A stretch of DNA of 64,000 bases, taken from assembly GCA_023212725.1 (NCBI GenBank), contig JALBYF010000054.1:62001-126000 (forward strand), given 5' to 3'. A model generated the notes under the pieces. The model saw nothing but the letters and a program-made list of their open reading frames with translations. It was not told the DNA's origin and ran no database searches. Position 1 is the first letter of the stretch. The number at the start of each line of letters is the position of its first letter. The position numbers and the translations under genes are program-made. Shown here one piece after another: positions 18,857 to 26,974 of this stretch. Source of the DNA: Tranzscheliella williamsii (lineage: Eukaryota; Basidiomycota; Ustilaginomycetes; Ustilaginales; Ustilaginaceae).

Positions 18857-20410
18857 ATGAGTTGTGCCACTGTTCGGGGGCATTGCAGCTGCGGGGCGCT
18901 GCGGTTCGAGGTGGATGCGAGTGCTGCGAATCTGCGGTTGTCGTGCTACTGCCACTGCACGCAGTGTCAGCGGCTGAATGGGGCGCCGTATATATGGACG
19001 ACGCACTGGGTGAAGGGGGCGGTGCGGTGGATGTCGGAGGGGGGGGAGGGGGAGGATGTGGACGAGCGGACGCGCGCGGTGATGGGGGCGGGTGCGGCGG
19101 CGGCGGCGTTGTACGAGGCGCAGGCTGGGCACAAGTACAAGGTGCGGTGTCGCCAGTGCGGCAATCCGATGGGTACCTGGAGCGAAGCGCGGCAGCAGTG
19201 GTCGCTGTGGCCGAGCACGTTTGAGCGGCCGGTGGGCGACAAAGCGCCGCTGCCTGCGCCGGACACGATCGCCCCGACCGCGCACATGTTCTACGGCCCC
19301 TGGCGCATCGTCTCCCCCGCCGACAACCTGCCCAAGTTTATCGGCGACCCGGCCGACTCGCAGCAGGTAGACCGCGACGGCCAGCCGCTCGCCGCGATCA
19401 ACACCGTGCTCGAGCCGCGCGACATGGTCGGATACGGTCGCACCCCCCCGCATCCACACTGGCCCGGCAACGCGCGCATCGCCGTCTCGTTCGTAGTCAA
19501 CTACGAAGAGGGCGGCGAAAACACCACGCTCAACGGCGACGCACACCAGGAACTCTACCTGACCGAGTACGGCGCCGCCAACGGCTCGACACCGCCGAGC
19601 CAGGCGCGCAATCTGAGCGTCGAGTCGGCGTACGACTTTGGCTCGCACCGCGGCTTCTGGCGCATCCTGGACCTGTTTGAGCGGAACCAGCTCCGCTTTA
19701 CCTCGTGGGCTGTGGGGCGCGCTGTCGAGCGCAATCCGGCGGCAGTGCGCGCCATGGAGGCCGCAGGCTGCGAGGTGGCCAGCCACTCGTACCGCTGGAT
19801 CGACCACACCCTGATGCCCGCCGACCAGGAGCGCATCCACATCCAGCACGCCATCCGCGCCATCCAGTCCGCCTCTGCCACCGCGCACGCCCCCCGCGGC
19901 TGGTACACCGGCCGCCAGTCGGTCAACACCCGCCGCCTCGTCTACGAGGCCTACAAGGAAATGAACCTCGAACACGAGCTCTACGACTCGGACGCCTACG
20001 ACGAAGACCTCCCCTACTGGGTCCCCGCCCCCGACGGCTCCGGCGGCCACCTGCTCGTCATCCCCTACACACTGGATAACAACGACATGCGCTTCGCCAT
20101 CACCCCCGGCTTCTTCAACGCCGACTCGTTCGCCTCGTATCTGATCGACGCGTTCGAAACGCTCGTCGCCGAAACCTACCTGCCGGCCAGCAACCCCAAC
20201 TCGGTGCCCAAGATGATGAGCATCGGCCTCCACTGCCGCGTCGTCGGCCGCCCGGGCCGCTTCCAGGGCCTGCAGAAGTTTGTCGACCACGTCGTCCGCC
20301 GCAACCAGCAACTCCTCCAGCAGGGCAACGGCCAGCAGGGCGTCTGGGTCGCCACCCGCGAGGAAATCGCCAACCACTGGCGCACCACCCACCCGCCCCC
20401 GTCCGCCTAG
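18857..20410 (+). CDS. Fusion of GFA zinc domain and PuuE-type allantoinase-like polysaccharide deacetylase domain
   Basis: 517 residues, uninterrupted. The N-terminal domain (about 1-130) is a GFA/CENP-V-type zinc domain with all cysteine groups: Cys10/Cys12, Cys30/32/34/37 and Cys98/Cys101, and RCRQCGNPMG closing the fold. The C-terminal domain (about 187-517) is a NodB-fold protein of the PuuE branch: RDMVGYGRTPPHPHWPG, VVNYEEGGE (213-221), SAYDFGSHRGFWRILDLFE, EVASHSYRW (306-314) and GWYTGR. In Pseudomonas, PuuE hydrolyses allantoin to allantoate without the usual metal site of polysaccharide deacetylases. By family this protein would act in purine (uric acid) catabolism, though many fungal copies are annotated as chitin deacetylases. 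There is no signal peptide, arguing against a cell-wall role. The role of the GFA domain is unknown. No other purine-catabolism gene is adjacent. Confidence 0.88.
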   Translation: MSCATVRGHCSCGALRFEVDASAANLRLSCYCHCTQCQRLNGAPYIWTTHWVKGAVRWMSEGGEGEDVDERTRAVMGAGAAAAALYEAQAGHKYKVRCRQCGNPMGTWSEARQQWSLWPSTFERPVGDKAPLPAPDTIAPTAHMFYGPWRIVSPADNLPKFIGDPADSQQVDRDGQPLAAINTVLEPRDMVGYGRTPPHPHWPGNARIAVSFVVNYEEGGENTTLNGDAHQELYLTEYGAANGSTPPSQARNLSVESAYDFGSHRGFWRILDLFERNQLRFTSWAVGRAVERNPAAVRAMEAAGCEVASHSYRWIDHTLMPADQERIHIQHAIRAIQSASATAHAPRGWYTGRQSVNTRRLVYEAYKEMNLEHELYDSDAYDEDLPYWVPAPDGSGGHLLVIPYTLDNNDMRFAITPGFFNADSFASYLIDAFETLVAETYLPASNPNSVPKMMSIGLHCRVVGRPGRFQGLQKFVDHVVRRNQQLLQQGNGQQGVWVATREEIANHWRTTHPPPSA

Positions 20411-20687
20411 ACCCCTTCTCCCCTTATCGCCATTCCCATCAAGCCCAAGTCTCACACCCTGGACGTCGCCGCAGCGTCTGGCTTGCGCAACTACAGTCAC
20501 AGGCTATCCACCGCACCATTACAACTACACGCAATTCACCGGTCGAGTCAGCTGGTATGTATGGGCTTGCTGGAGGATGAGGAAGAGTACAGGGGTAAAG
20601 GGCATGCTGGAGGATGAGGAAGAGTAGAGGGTCAAACGGGTCCTGGGAGGCAGGCTGCTGGGCTGGCGAGAGGTGTGTGTGCGCGGC

Positions 20688-22757
20688 TCACGTGCGTTCG
20701 AACAGGTAGCGGACGCGGTCGGCAGCGAGGTAGAAGAGCTGCGGGGGCCGCTTGGGCGCATTGGCGGGGTCTAGCGTGCCGCCCTTGAGGCGCTCAACTT
20801 GGTCGCCGACCTCGGCGGCGAGACGGCCGCCCTGCATCTCGGTAGGCAGGATGGTAAAGCCCAGCGGACCGCACTCGCAGTCTGGGCAGAGGAGGTACTT
20901 GACCGTCAGCTCCTCGCCAGGCGTAAGCCCCAGACTCAGATGCGCCAGCAGCGAGCCCACGTCCTCGTCCGAGACGTTCGAGTCGGAGCCGCTGCCACCG
21001 CCGCGCTTCTTGTCGCGCTTCTCCTTGGCCTTTTGCTCCTTCTTGCGCTCCTTCTCTTCGCGGACGCGTTCCTTGTCCTCGCGCTTCTGCTTGTCCTTGG
21101 CCTCCTTCTCCTGTGCCTTGTTGCGTGGCGCGTTGGCCAGCTCCACGCTATTCGCCATCGAGTTCTCGCCCGACGCTTCCAGCTTGGGCGAAGCGGCGTC
21201 GCTGGCGAGCGGAGCGGTCCACTTGATATCCCTGGAGAAGCCGATATTGTCAAACTGCAGCGGACCGGCTACCATCCAAAAGCCCTTGACCGACGTCAGG
21301 AGTCGGTTCGAGATGCATGCACTGGCGGCGTGCACTGGGAAGGCGGGGCCTTGCGGTGGCGCGGGCGAGTTGGGCAGCTCCAGTGCAGGATTCGAAAGAG
21401 GGCCACTCTCCTTTCTTGTCCATTCGCCTGCGCCTTGGCTCAGAACGCAGCAGCGGCAGGTCTCCATAGGGCAGTAGAGCTTGGCAAGGTTGGTGTTGTC
21501 CTTGCGGTTGACCAGACGAGCTTCCAACGCCATACCGGCATCTTCGGCGGGTGTCTTGGCGGCGACGGCCTGGCCGAGAATGCTGGTATACGATTTGCCC
21601 GGATTGGGTCCAGGTTGGGACTGGGCAGCAAGCGCTGCCAGGATAGACGCCTGGGAGGGCATCCCAGGAGGGGCTTCTGGAGAGTTGGTCGGCTCTGCTT
21701 TGCTCACGACCGTGGTAGGCGTACTCGTACTCGAAGTGTCTTGCGACGTCTGCTTGGCCGAATCTTGCTGATTCTCTGTCTCGGCTGCTGTCGAAGGAGG
21801 TGAAGCCGGTGCAAAAACGGGGTGGGGGTCGGCAGGTAGCGAGTGGGCAGTGGTGATGGAGAGCGGAGACTCGACTGCTACTGAGCCTGTCGACGAGGTG
21901 GAGGAGATGGTTCTGGAGAGCGTGGTGTCGATGCGGCTATTAGGGCCGCTTCCAGGGGTGGGATAGACACTGCGTCTCATCTCCAACCACTGGCCGCTGC
22001 CATACTGGATATGGCTGTGACATTGGATGCGAAAGCCGACCTTTTTGTAGAGTGCGGTCAATTGCTCGTGAGCGAGAAGAGCCAATGTCTCGTATCCTCT
22101 TTTGCCCTTGTCTCCTTCGGGACCCTTGCCTTCCTCGGCCTTTCTGACGCGGGCAATGTAATTTTCGAGCATTCGAGTTGCCAGACCTCTCTTCTGGACG
22201 TCGGGAGAGACGCAAACGCTGTGTATGCAGACCATGTGGGCGTCCGGCGAGGTGTCGTGTGTCGACATGGAGCGAAGGGTGAGTGCGGGCGCAGCGGTTC
22301 CGGTAATGAATGCGACGAGCTTCCTGCGCGGCGGGCCGGATACGGAAAGAGGCCCTGCTACTTTGGGCGGAGGGAGCGTCACAAAGGCACCCAGAAAGAG
22401 GTGCGGGGCGGCGTTTTGGCGGGAAAGAAGCTTTTCGTAGCTAGCGGCATCTTCGGGTGGATAGCCCTCGACCTCGAGCGCATGAGCTGCGCGGACTTCG
22501 TCTGCTCTGACATAGTCGAAGATGAGGTTGCGCGGAAGTGCTGAGGTGCTGTAGTCGCTGGCAGTGGATTTGGACCTCTGGAACGAAGTGGTCCTCTGGT
22601 GAGAAGCCGAGGGCGGTGAGCGCTGGGAGGATTGGCTCATGTTGGAGGCGGATGATGAGGACGAATTGGAACGGCTGCTCGTCTTTGCCAGCGTATTGGT
22701 GATGGTTTGGTATAGTGTGGTGGAGTTGTGAGCCATATGGCTCGGAGGAGGATGCAT
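20688..22757 (-). CDS. Fusion of GNAT (AANAT-like) acetyltransferase and Mss4/Dss4 domain
   Basis: 689 residues from the ATG at 22755-22757; the frame opens 31 codons further only through a TTG. After a Ser-rich head, a GNAT domain (about 77-265) of the serotonin/polyamine N-acetyltransferase type shows VCIHSVCVSPDVQKRGLA with the acetyl-CoA loop QKRGLA (188-193), then LYKKVGF. A disordered Ser/Thr/Pro linker follows. The C-terminal part (about 420-689) has Mss4 hallmarks: LYCPMETCRCCVL, FDNIGFSRDIKW, YLLCPDCECGPLGF and a final FYLAADRVRY. Mss4/Dss4 binds nucleotide-free exocytic Rab GTPases. The two halves of the Mss4 fold are separated by a Lys/Glu-rich helical insert of about 70 residues. 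I found no stop or splice signal between the domains, so a true fusion is likely. Confidence 0.85.
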   Translation of the reverse strand: MHPPPSHMAHNSTTLYQTITNTLAKTSSRSNSSSSSASNMSQSSQRSPPSASHQRTTSFQRSKSTASDYSTSALPRNLIFDYVRADEVRAAHALEVEGYPPEDAASYEKLLSRQNAAPHLFLGAFVTLPPPKVAGPLSVSGPPRRKLVAFITGTAAPALTLRSMSTHDTSPDAHMVCIHSVCVSPDVQKRGLATRMLENYIARVRKAEEGKGPEGDKGKRGYETLALLAHEQLTALYKKVGFRIQCHSHIQYGSGQWLEMRRSVYPTPGSGPNSRIDTTLSRTISSTSSTGSVAVESPLSITTAHSLPADPHPVFAPASPPSTAAETENQQDSAKQTSQDTSSTSTPTTVVSKAEPTNSPEAPPGMPSQASILAALAAQSQPGPNPGKSYTSILGQAVAAKTPAEDAGMALEARLVNRKDNTNLAKLYCPMETCRCCVLSQGAGEWTRKESGPLSNPALELPNSPAPPQGPAFPVHAASACISNRLLTSVKGFWMVAGPLQFDNIGFSRDIKWTAPLASDAASPKLEASGENSMANSVELANAPRNKAQEKEAKDKQKREDKERVREEKERKKEQKAKEKRDKKRGGGSGSDSNVSDEDVGSLLAHLSLGLTPGEELTVKYLLCPDCECGPLGFTILPTEMQGGRLAAEVGDQVERLKGGTLDPANAPKRPPQLFYLAADRVRYLFERT

Positions 22758-23761
22758 TGTTGGGAGCTGCGCAGTCGAGAGTTTGTCTTGGTGGGTAACT
22801 GACTGCAGCCAAAGAAACAAATCGAAATCGGCTCGCTTCACACACCACAAGGCCTACCACGGCGTCACAGAGACGGTAGGTAGGAGAGGCGTATGTCGCT
22901 GGCGAAGCTGAGGGACAGTACGCAATGGACAGTCCCAAAGCGAGACTAACGAGTGGCGTGCGGCGACGCTCCGTTAGGGCGGTCAACGCTGCGCAGATGG
23001 GAGACGTGTTGACAAAATGAGTTTGCAGAGACGCTTGTTGGTGGTGCAACGAGGAGCAAATCGATGCCTAGCAGTTGGGCACCATCATGGTAATAGCGGC
23101 AAACACGGTGAAAAAGAGGGAAAAGTTGGCTGCAAAAGAGGTGGCTGCCGTGGCTAAGGAAGAGGTAACTGCGGACAGCTGGACAACGTCGGTGGTAGAT
23201 TTATGATTGCTAGAGGTGTGCGGCGGAACGAGTAGCGGAAAGTCTAGACAAAGATGAGAGCGTGGACAAGCGTCAGATAGAAGTGGACTGCATGGACAAT
23301 TGAGCGGCAAAGCATGCGCTCCCTCGATGCCGAGCAGGAGCGATCTGCCGCAAGGATACTTGTGACCGGCAAAGATCTATTCACAATTCTCATTCAGACT
23401 CGGTCCATTGTGATTGTGATTGAGATTGCGATTGAGCCTTGCCTTCCTCTTCCTTCGTGGGCATCTTGCACCGGCGTCCTTAAGCTGTGCGGCCGCGCAA
23501 GCTTGCTGGTTGACTGCGCTTTGCCTCGCAAATTAGGCTCGCTCTGTCGCAGATTTGACTCAAATTCAAGCCGGCTTGTAGTCTAAGGTACGGAGCAAGC
23601 CTAAGCCCGGAAGTCGGTAGTCTGCTTCAACGCAGGAATTACCAATCGGAAACCCGCGACCCACGAAACCTCCCCAAAGCCTCCCGCGCCACTTCAAACA
23701 GGTATTCGCGTTCTTTACCTGCCCGTCCGAGTTACCGAAATAGAAAAAGGAATAAAAGTCA

Positions 23762-23970
23762 CAGTCACAACATAAAAGCTCAGCTTCTGGTAAGTCAGCC
23801 AGATGTCAAAGCAGCAACACTGGTAAAAACTGCCTAGCAGAAGCTAAGCAGAAGACACGCAGATGCTAAGCAGGATCGCAACAGCCGGTCTGGTAGACCA
23901 AAATCAAAGCAGTGTTGCTGCTTTAACCACTGGCTAATTTACCAGGAGTCGCGCTTTTATGTTGTGAGTG
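23762..23970. mobile_element. MITE-like element with 60-bp terminal inverted repeats
   Basis: The left arm (23762-23821) and the reverse complement of the right arm (23911-23970) align without gaps at about 50 of 60 positions. Shared blocks are TCACAACATAAAAGC, CTGGTAA and a perfect AAAGCAGCAACACT. The centre of about 89 bp is unrelated. There is no coding capacity. Similar strings GGAATAAAAG (left, about 23749-23758) and GGAAATAAAAG (right, about 23980-23990) flank it and might be remnants of a target duplication, but they are not adjacent to the arms. Either a non-autonomous DNA transposon or a fold-back sequence able to form a long RNA hairpin. Confidence 0.7.
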
Positions 23971-24468
23971 TCGCTGGGCGGAAATAAAAGAAATGCGTGC
24001 CAAGCGCAGGCTGCCTTGTCAGCCATTCTATGCTCGCTGTTGTAGGTAGCTACCCCGCAATGGGGATTACGATCACAAGGACACGGCGGATGTCTCCGTG
24101 GCTGCAACACAAAAGCCGTTGTTGAGTGAGATCTTGGCGCGCATCAAGACCATCTTCGCGACGAGCCTGTGCGTCTCTGCCGCGCGTGACTGGCCGGCTG
24201 TTACCCCGCCTGCGAAGAGCCTGCGTTAAGATACTTCACTAACGGATCAACTCCCTTGCCAAGACAACGGGAAGGTCTCATGGTCACTGCGTCGGCCAAC
24301 TGCAGCTCATCTCATCCTCTTCATAATGGCTCGGCGGGGCTAGACAAAGCTTTGGGCCTGGCTTCAGTCGTGGCGGCATGGGAACTGGCAAGTCATACTA
24401 GGCAAATCTAGCCAAACTTGTGACTCGGCCGTGTCTTGCCACGTGTTCACTCTAACATAGCCTTAATC

Positions 24469-24987
24469 TGTTAGAATAATGATCACGTGTGCCGAGTGTA
24501 CGCCATACTCGGTATGCGCGGAACCGCGAAGTCTAAATCGAACTTCGCGGTAGACGAATAAAACGTTAGCCTATCTTTCGCCCTAAGAGCGAAAGGTAGA
24601 CCGTGCGCAGCAATCGGCCTTATCTCGAAGACGGGGAAACTATTCGTTCACCGCAGGAGACGAAGGCAAGTTCATTTGCCTCTGGACCTGAACCGACAGA
24701 GGCATTTCCACTAAGGATCCACAGGTCACTCGCACTCCCTGTTGTACCGATAAGCTTCTGGGAGATCCTTCGTGTACATATATAAGCACATCATTCTCTC
24801 GATATCCCTCGAGAGAACTTGTCCATACTAATCTAGACTAACTCGTCTATAACATCATTTGTTCGTGCTGACAGACAGACGAACAGATTCATAGTATAAA
24901 ACCTTCCATAAGTAAAGTAGTCGTTTGCACAGACAAAACGAATCAATCCTTTTCCAAGCGCGACACCCATAGTCGCTAGTTCTAATA
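24469..24987 (+). mobile_element. Probable solo LTR of a Ty1/Copia-type retrotransposon
   Basis: Starts TGTTAGAATAATGATCACGTG and ends TTCTAATA, an inverted copy of the start (TGTTAGAA) with one mismatch. A TATATAAG box (24779-24786) lies about 310 bp in, followed by a perfect hairpin TTCTCTCGA/TCGAGAGAA (24794-24817). This is the U3-R-U5 order expected of an LTR. No primer-binding site, polyprotein frame or second LTR follows, so it would be a solo LTR. The five bases on each side (TAATC, CGGCG) do not match, so there is no clear target-site duplication and the exact right end is uncertain. Strand is set by the TATA box orientation. Confidence 0.6.
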
Positions 24988-25034
24988 CGGCGAAGCTTGG
25001 CATGTTAGGTCCGTATTCGTTCGAGTGCTCTGGT

Positions 25035-25072
25035 GTGCTTCTTCTGTGCTTCTTCTGTGCTTCTTCTGTGCT
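25035..25072. repeat. 11-bp tandem repeat GTGCTTCTTCT
   Basis: Three full copies plus a partial fourth, immediately downstream of the LTR-like sequence and about 400 bp upstream of the SDR-like gene. It is a pyrimidine-rich microsatellite-like tract. Confidence 0.9.
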
Positions 25073-25466
25073 GCGCCGTTGCTCTGCTTCTTGCCCGTTT
25101 CGGCTCGGTTGTATTTTGGTCTAAACCTTATCCTGGCTAACGGCGGTGCGTTGCGTAGATGCGGCGTGCGTGCATGCATGCTTTCCAATTGTTGTAAGTG
25201 TATGGACGGCTGGATGCCGCCGTACGCTCACCATCCCTTTCTTTCCTGTTCCCATTGTCACGAGCGCAAGATGATCCCCGATGCATCTGCAACCTGGCTA
25301 GGCCCCATCGGGCCAGGGCAAGCCAAGTTGTGTCAACGTGCGTGCTTACCTCGGCCTCCGAAGCAGGATGTGAGCGACAAAAGATAGCGTCGCAAAAGCA
25401 CCGCTACACTTCCACCTGCCAGCAGTATCAGCCCATCGATGCTGGAAGAGGTCAAACAAGCCCAAC

Positions 25467-26801
25467 ATGGTCTCCACCCTTCCCGACCAGATATCGGTGC
25501 TGATACTGGGAGGCACCCTCCTGCGGTCTAGGCCGCTTCTGCAATGGCTGCTTGCCCAGGCCGAAAAGCCGGGCGGGTCGATGCCTAGCATCAAGCATAT
25601 CCGCCTTGCTGACAAGTTCTTCATCTCCAAGGAAGCGAGCACCACTTACATCGATCCGGACTCGCTCAGGGCGTACTCGCATCCGCTGGTCGAATATCGC
25701 CAGGCGAATCTCAATATACCCTCGACTCTGGCCAAGATCTATGACCATCCGGACGGCGGCTCGTATGACATTGTTTATGATTTCACCGGAGAGGGCATCG
25801 GCAGTCCAAACGACCCGGAGGAACTGCTGCTGGAACGGACCACCAAGCTCGCCAACGCCATTGCACAAGAGTCGCTGAAACGTCAGGTCAAGGCGCACAT
25901 CAGAGACACTGTGGCTTTCATGACCATCGACAGCGATGCACCGCCTATCAAGGAATCGGACATTGTCAAGCCCAAGACTCGTCGCGCTTACTGGTGGTAT
26001 GAGGCGGAACGGGCGGTGGCAAGTATACCAGGGCTAAATTTGGCCATCACCCGGTCGGCCGAAGTGGTTGGCCCTTTCATCCTTCAGGGTACGGTAATCT
26101 CGCGATATGGGCTCGGCATCGTGTACCGGTATCTCAAGGAGCCTATGAAGCTGTTATGGGGACCGGAGCTTCGTATACACACTGTCCATGTTCAAGACTG
26201 GTGTCCCGCGATTTGGCAAATTACAATGTGGGTAGCTTCTCAGAGTCGCGAGCAAAGCAACGCAAAAGCGGGCGAGGCTCTACCACCGGTGCGACTGAAG
26301 GACAAGGTGCAGGACACGATGCGGGAAAAGGTCGGCCAAGGTTGCTGCCCACGAGATCAGACCCCGACAGCACCGGTCTTCAACATTGTCGATGACGCCG
26401 ACCTTACGCAAGGCAAGCTGCTCCAGATGACGGGCGAGGCGTTTGGCATCGAAACAGGCTATGTGAATGCCGCCATCAATGCATGGGCGCGCCTGAATCT
26501 GCCAAGCGTGGCAGATGAGATCAACGATAAGCACCTGGGTGCCATCGCCGAAATCGTACAGCTGACCAGCCTCAAAGACCCACCGTTGAGCGGCTGGATC
26601 GATACCGAGCTACTCGCCAATCGCGCTGTAGCCTTCGACAACACAAAAATCAAAACCGTAATCGGCTGGACACCCGAAGTCCACATTGGGAAAGAACAAC
26701 TGGACGAAATCCTCGACAGGTTGCGAGACTTGAATTTCTATCGTAAGTACTTGACTGTCTCCGCGGCCGAGGCAGGCCGCTATGCTCCAAACACAAGCTG
26801 A
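25467..26801 (+). CDS. NAD-dependent epimerase/dehydratase-like (extended SDR) protein
   Basis: 444 residues from the ATG at 25467. The fold looks like an extended short-chain dehydrogenase: an N-terminal strand VLILGGTLLRSRPLLQWLL, an acidic YDIVYDFTGEGIGS block about residue 100, AYWWYEAERAV with a YxxE in place of the usual YxxxK, and a central TRSAEVVGPFI substrate-domain segment. The glycine-rich loop is GGTLLRS rather than GxxGxxG, and the catalytic Tyr/Lys pair is not clear, so the enzyme may be divergent or may bind substrate without classical chemistry. Relatives in fungi are annotated as NAD-dependent epimerase/dehydratase family proteins of unknown substrate. No neighbour suggests a pathway. 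Confidence 0.72.
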   Translation: MVSTLPDQISVLILGGTLLRSRPLLQWLLAQAEKPGGSMPSIKHIRLADKFFISKEASTTYIDPDSLRAYSHPLVEYRQANLNIPSTLAKIYDHPDGGSYDIVYDFTGEGIGSPNDPEELLLERTTKLANAIAQESLKRQVKAHIRDTVAFMTIDSDAPPIKESDIVKPKTRRAYWWYEAERAVASIPGLNLAITRSAEVVGPFILQGTVISRYGLGIVYRYLKEPMKLLWGPELRIHTVHVQDWCPAIWQITMWVASQSREQSNAKAGEALPPVRLKDKVQDTMREKVGQGCCPRDQTPTAPVFNIVDDADLTQGKLLQMTGEAFGIETGYVNAAINAWARLNLPSVADEINDKHLGAIAEIVQLTSLKDPPLSGWIDTELLANRAVAFDNTKIKTVIGWTPEVHIGKEQLDEILDRLRDLNFYRKYLTVSAAEAGRYAPNTS

Positions 26802-26974
26802 TCAGACATGTATATCGGCCCTTGCGATGGATTCATCTTTTTCAGCAGCGAAAGACCAACTTTAAACACGGTCATCTTTTCCCAGCAGCCGTACCGCTAC
26901 TAGTAATCTGATAATTCTTGTCGAGAATGGGTTCCAAGGACGGACCTTAAACCGCACATAGCGTAGCTAGATGG

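Larger units (their letters stand above)
22758..25466. other. 2.7-kb gene-free accessory interval
   Basis: Holds the promoter of the GNAT-Mss4 gene and then a region lower in GC than its neighbours. From left to right: GTGATT-type hexamer repeats near 23408-23436; an inverted-repeat element (23762-23970); a hairpin-dense LTR-like sequence (24469-24987); an 11-bp tandem repeat (25035-25072); and the promoter of the SDR-like gene. Small frames (for example the minus strand 23068-23310) have no support. Confidence 0.6.

Noticed and set aside
18488..20500. 670-codon open frame on the minus strand opposite the GFA-PuuE gene
   Set aside because: Antisense shadow with Arg/Gly/Val repeats and no family features.
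23068..23310. 80-codon minus-strand frame with Ser/Thr-rich sequence and hydrophobic tail
   Set aside because: Superficially like a small secreted or anchored protein, but the hydrophobic part is C-terminal only, there is no signal peptide, and it lies in repeat-adjacent DNA.
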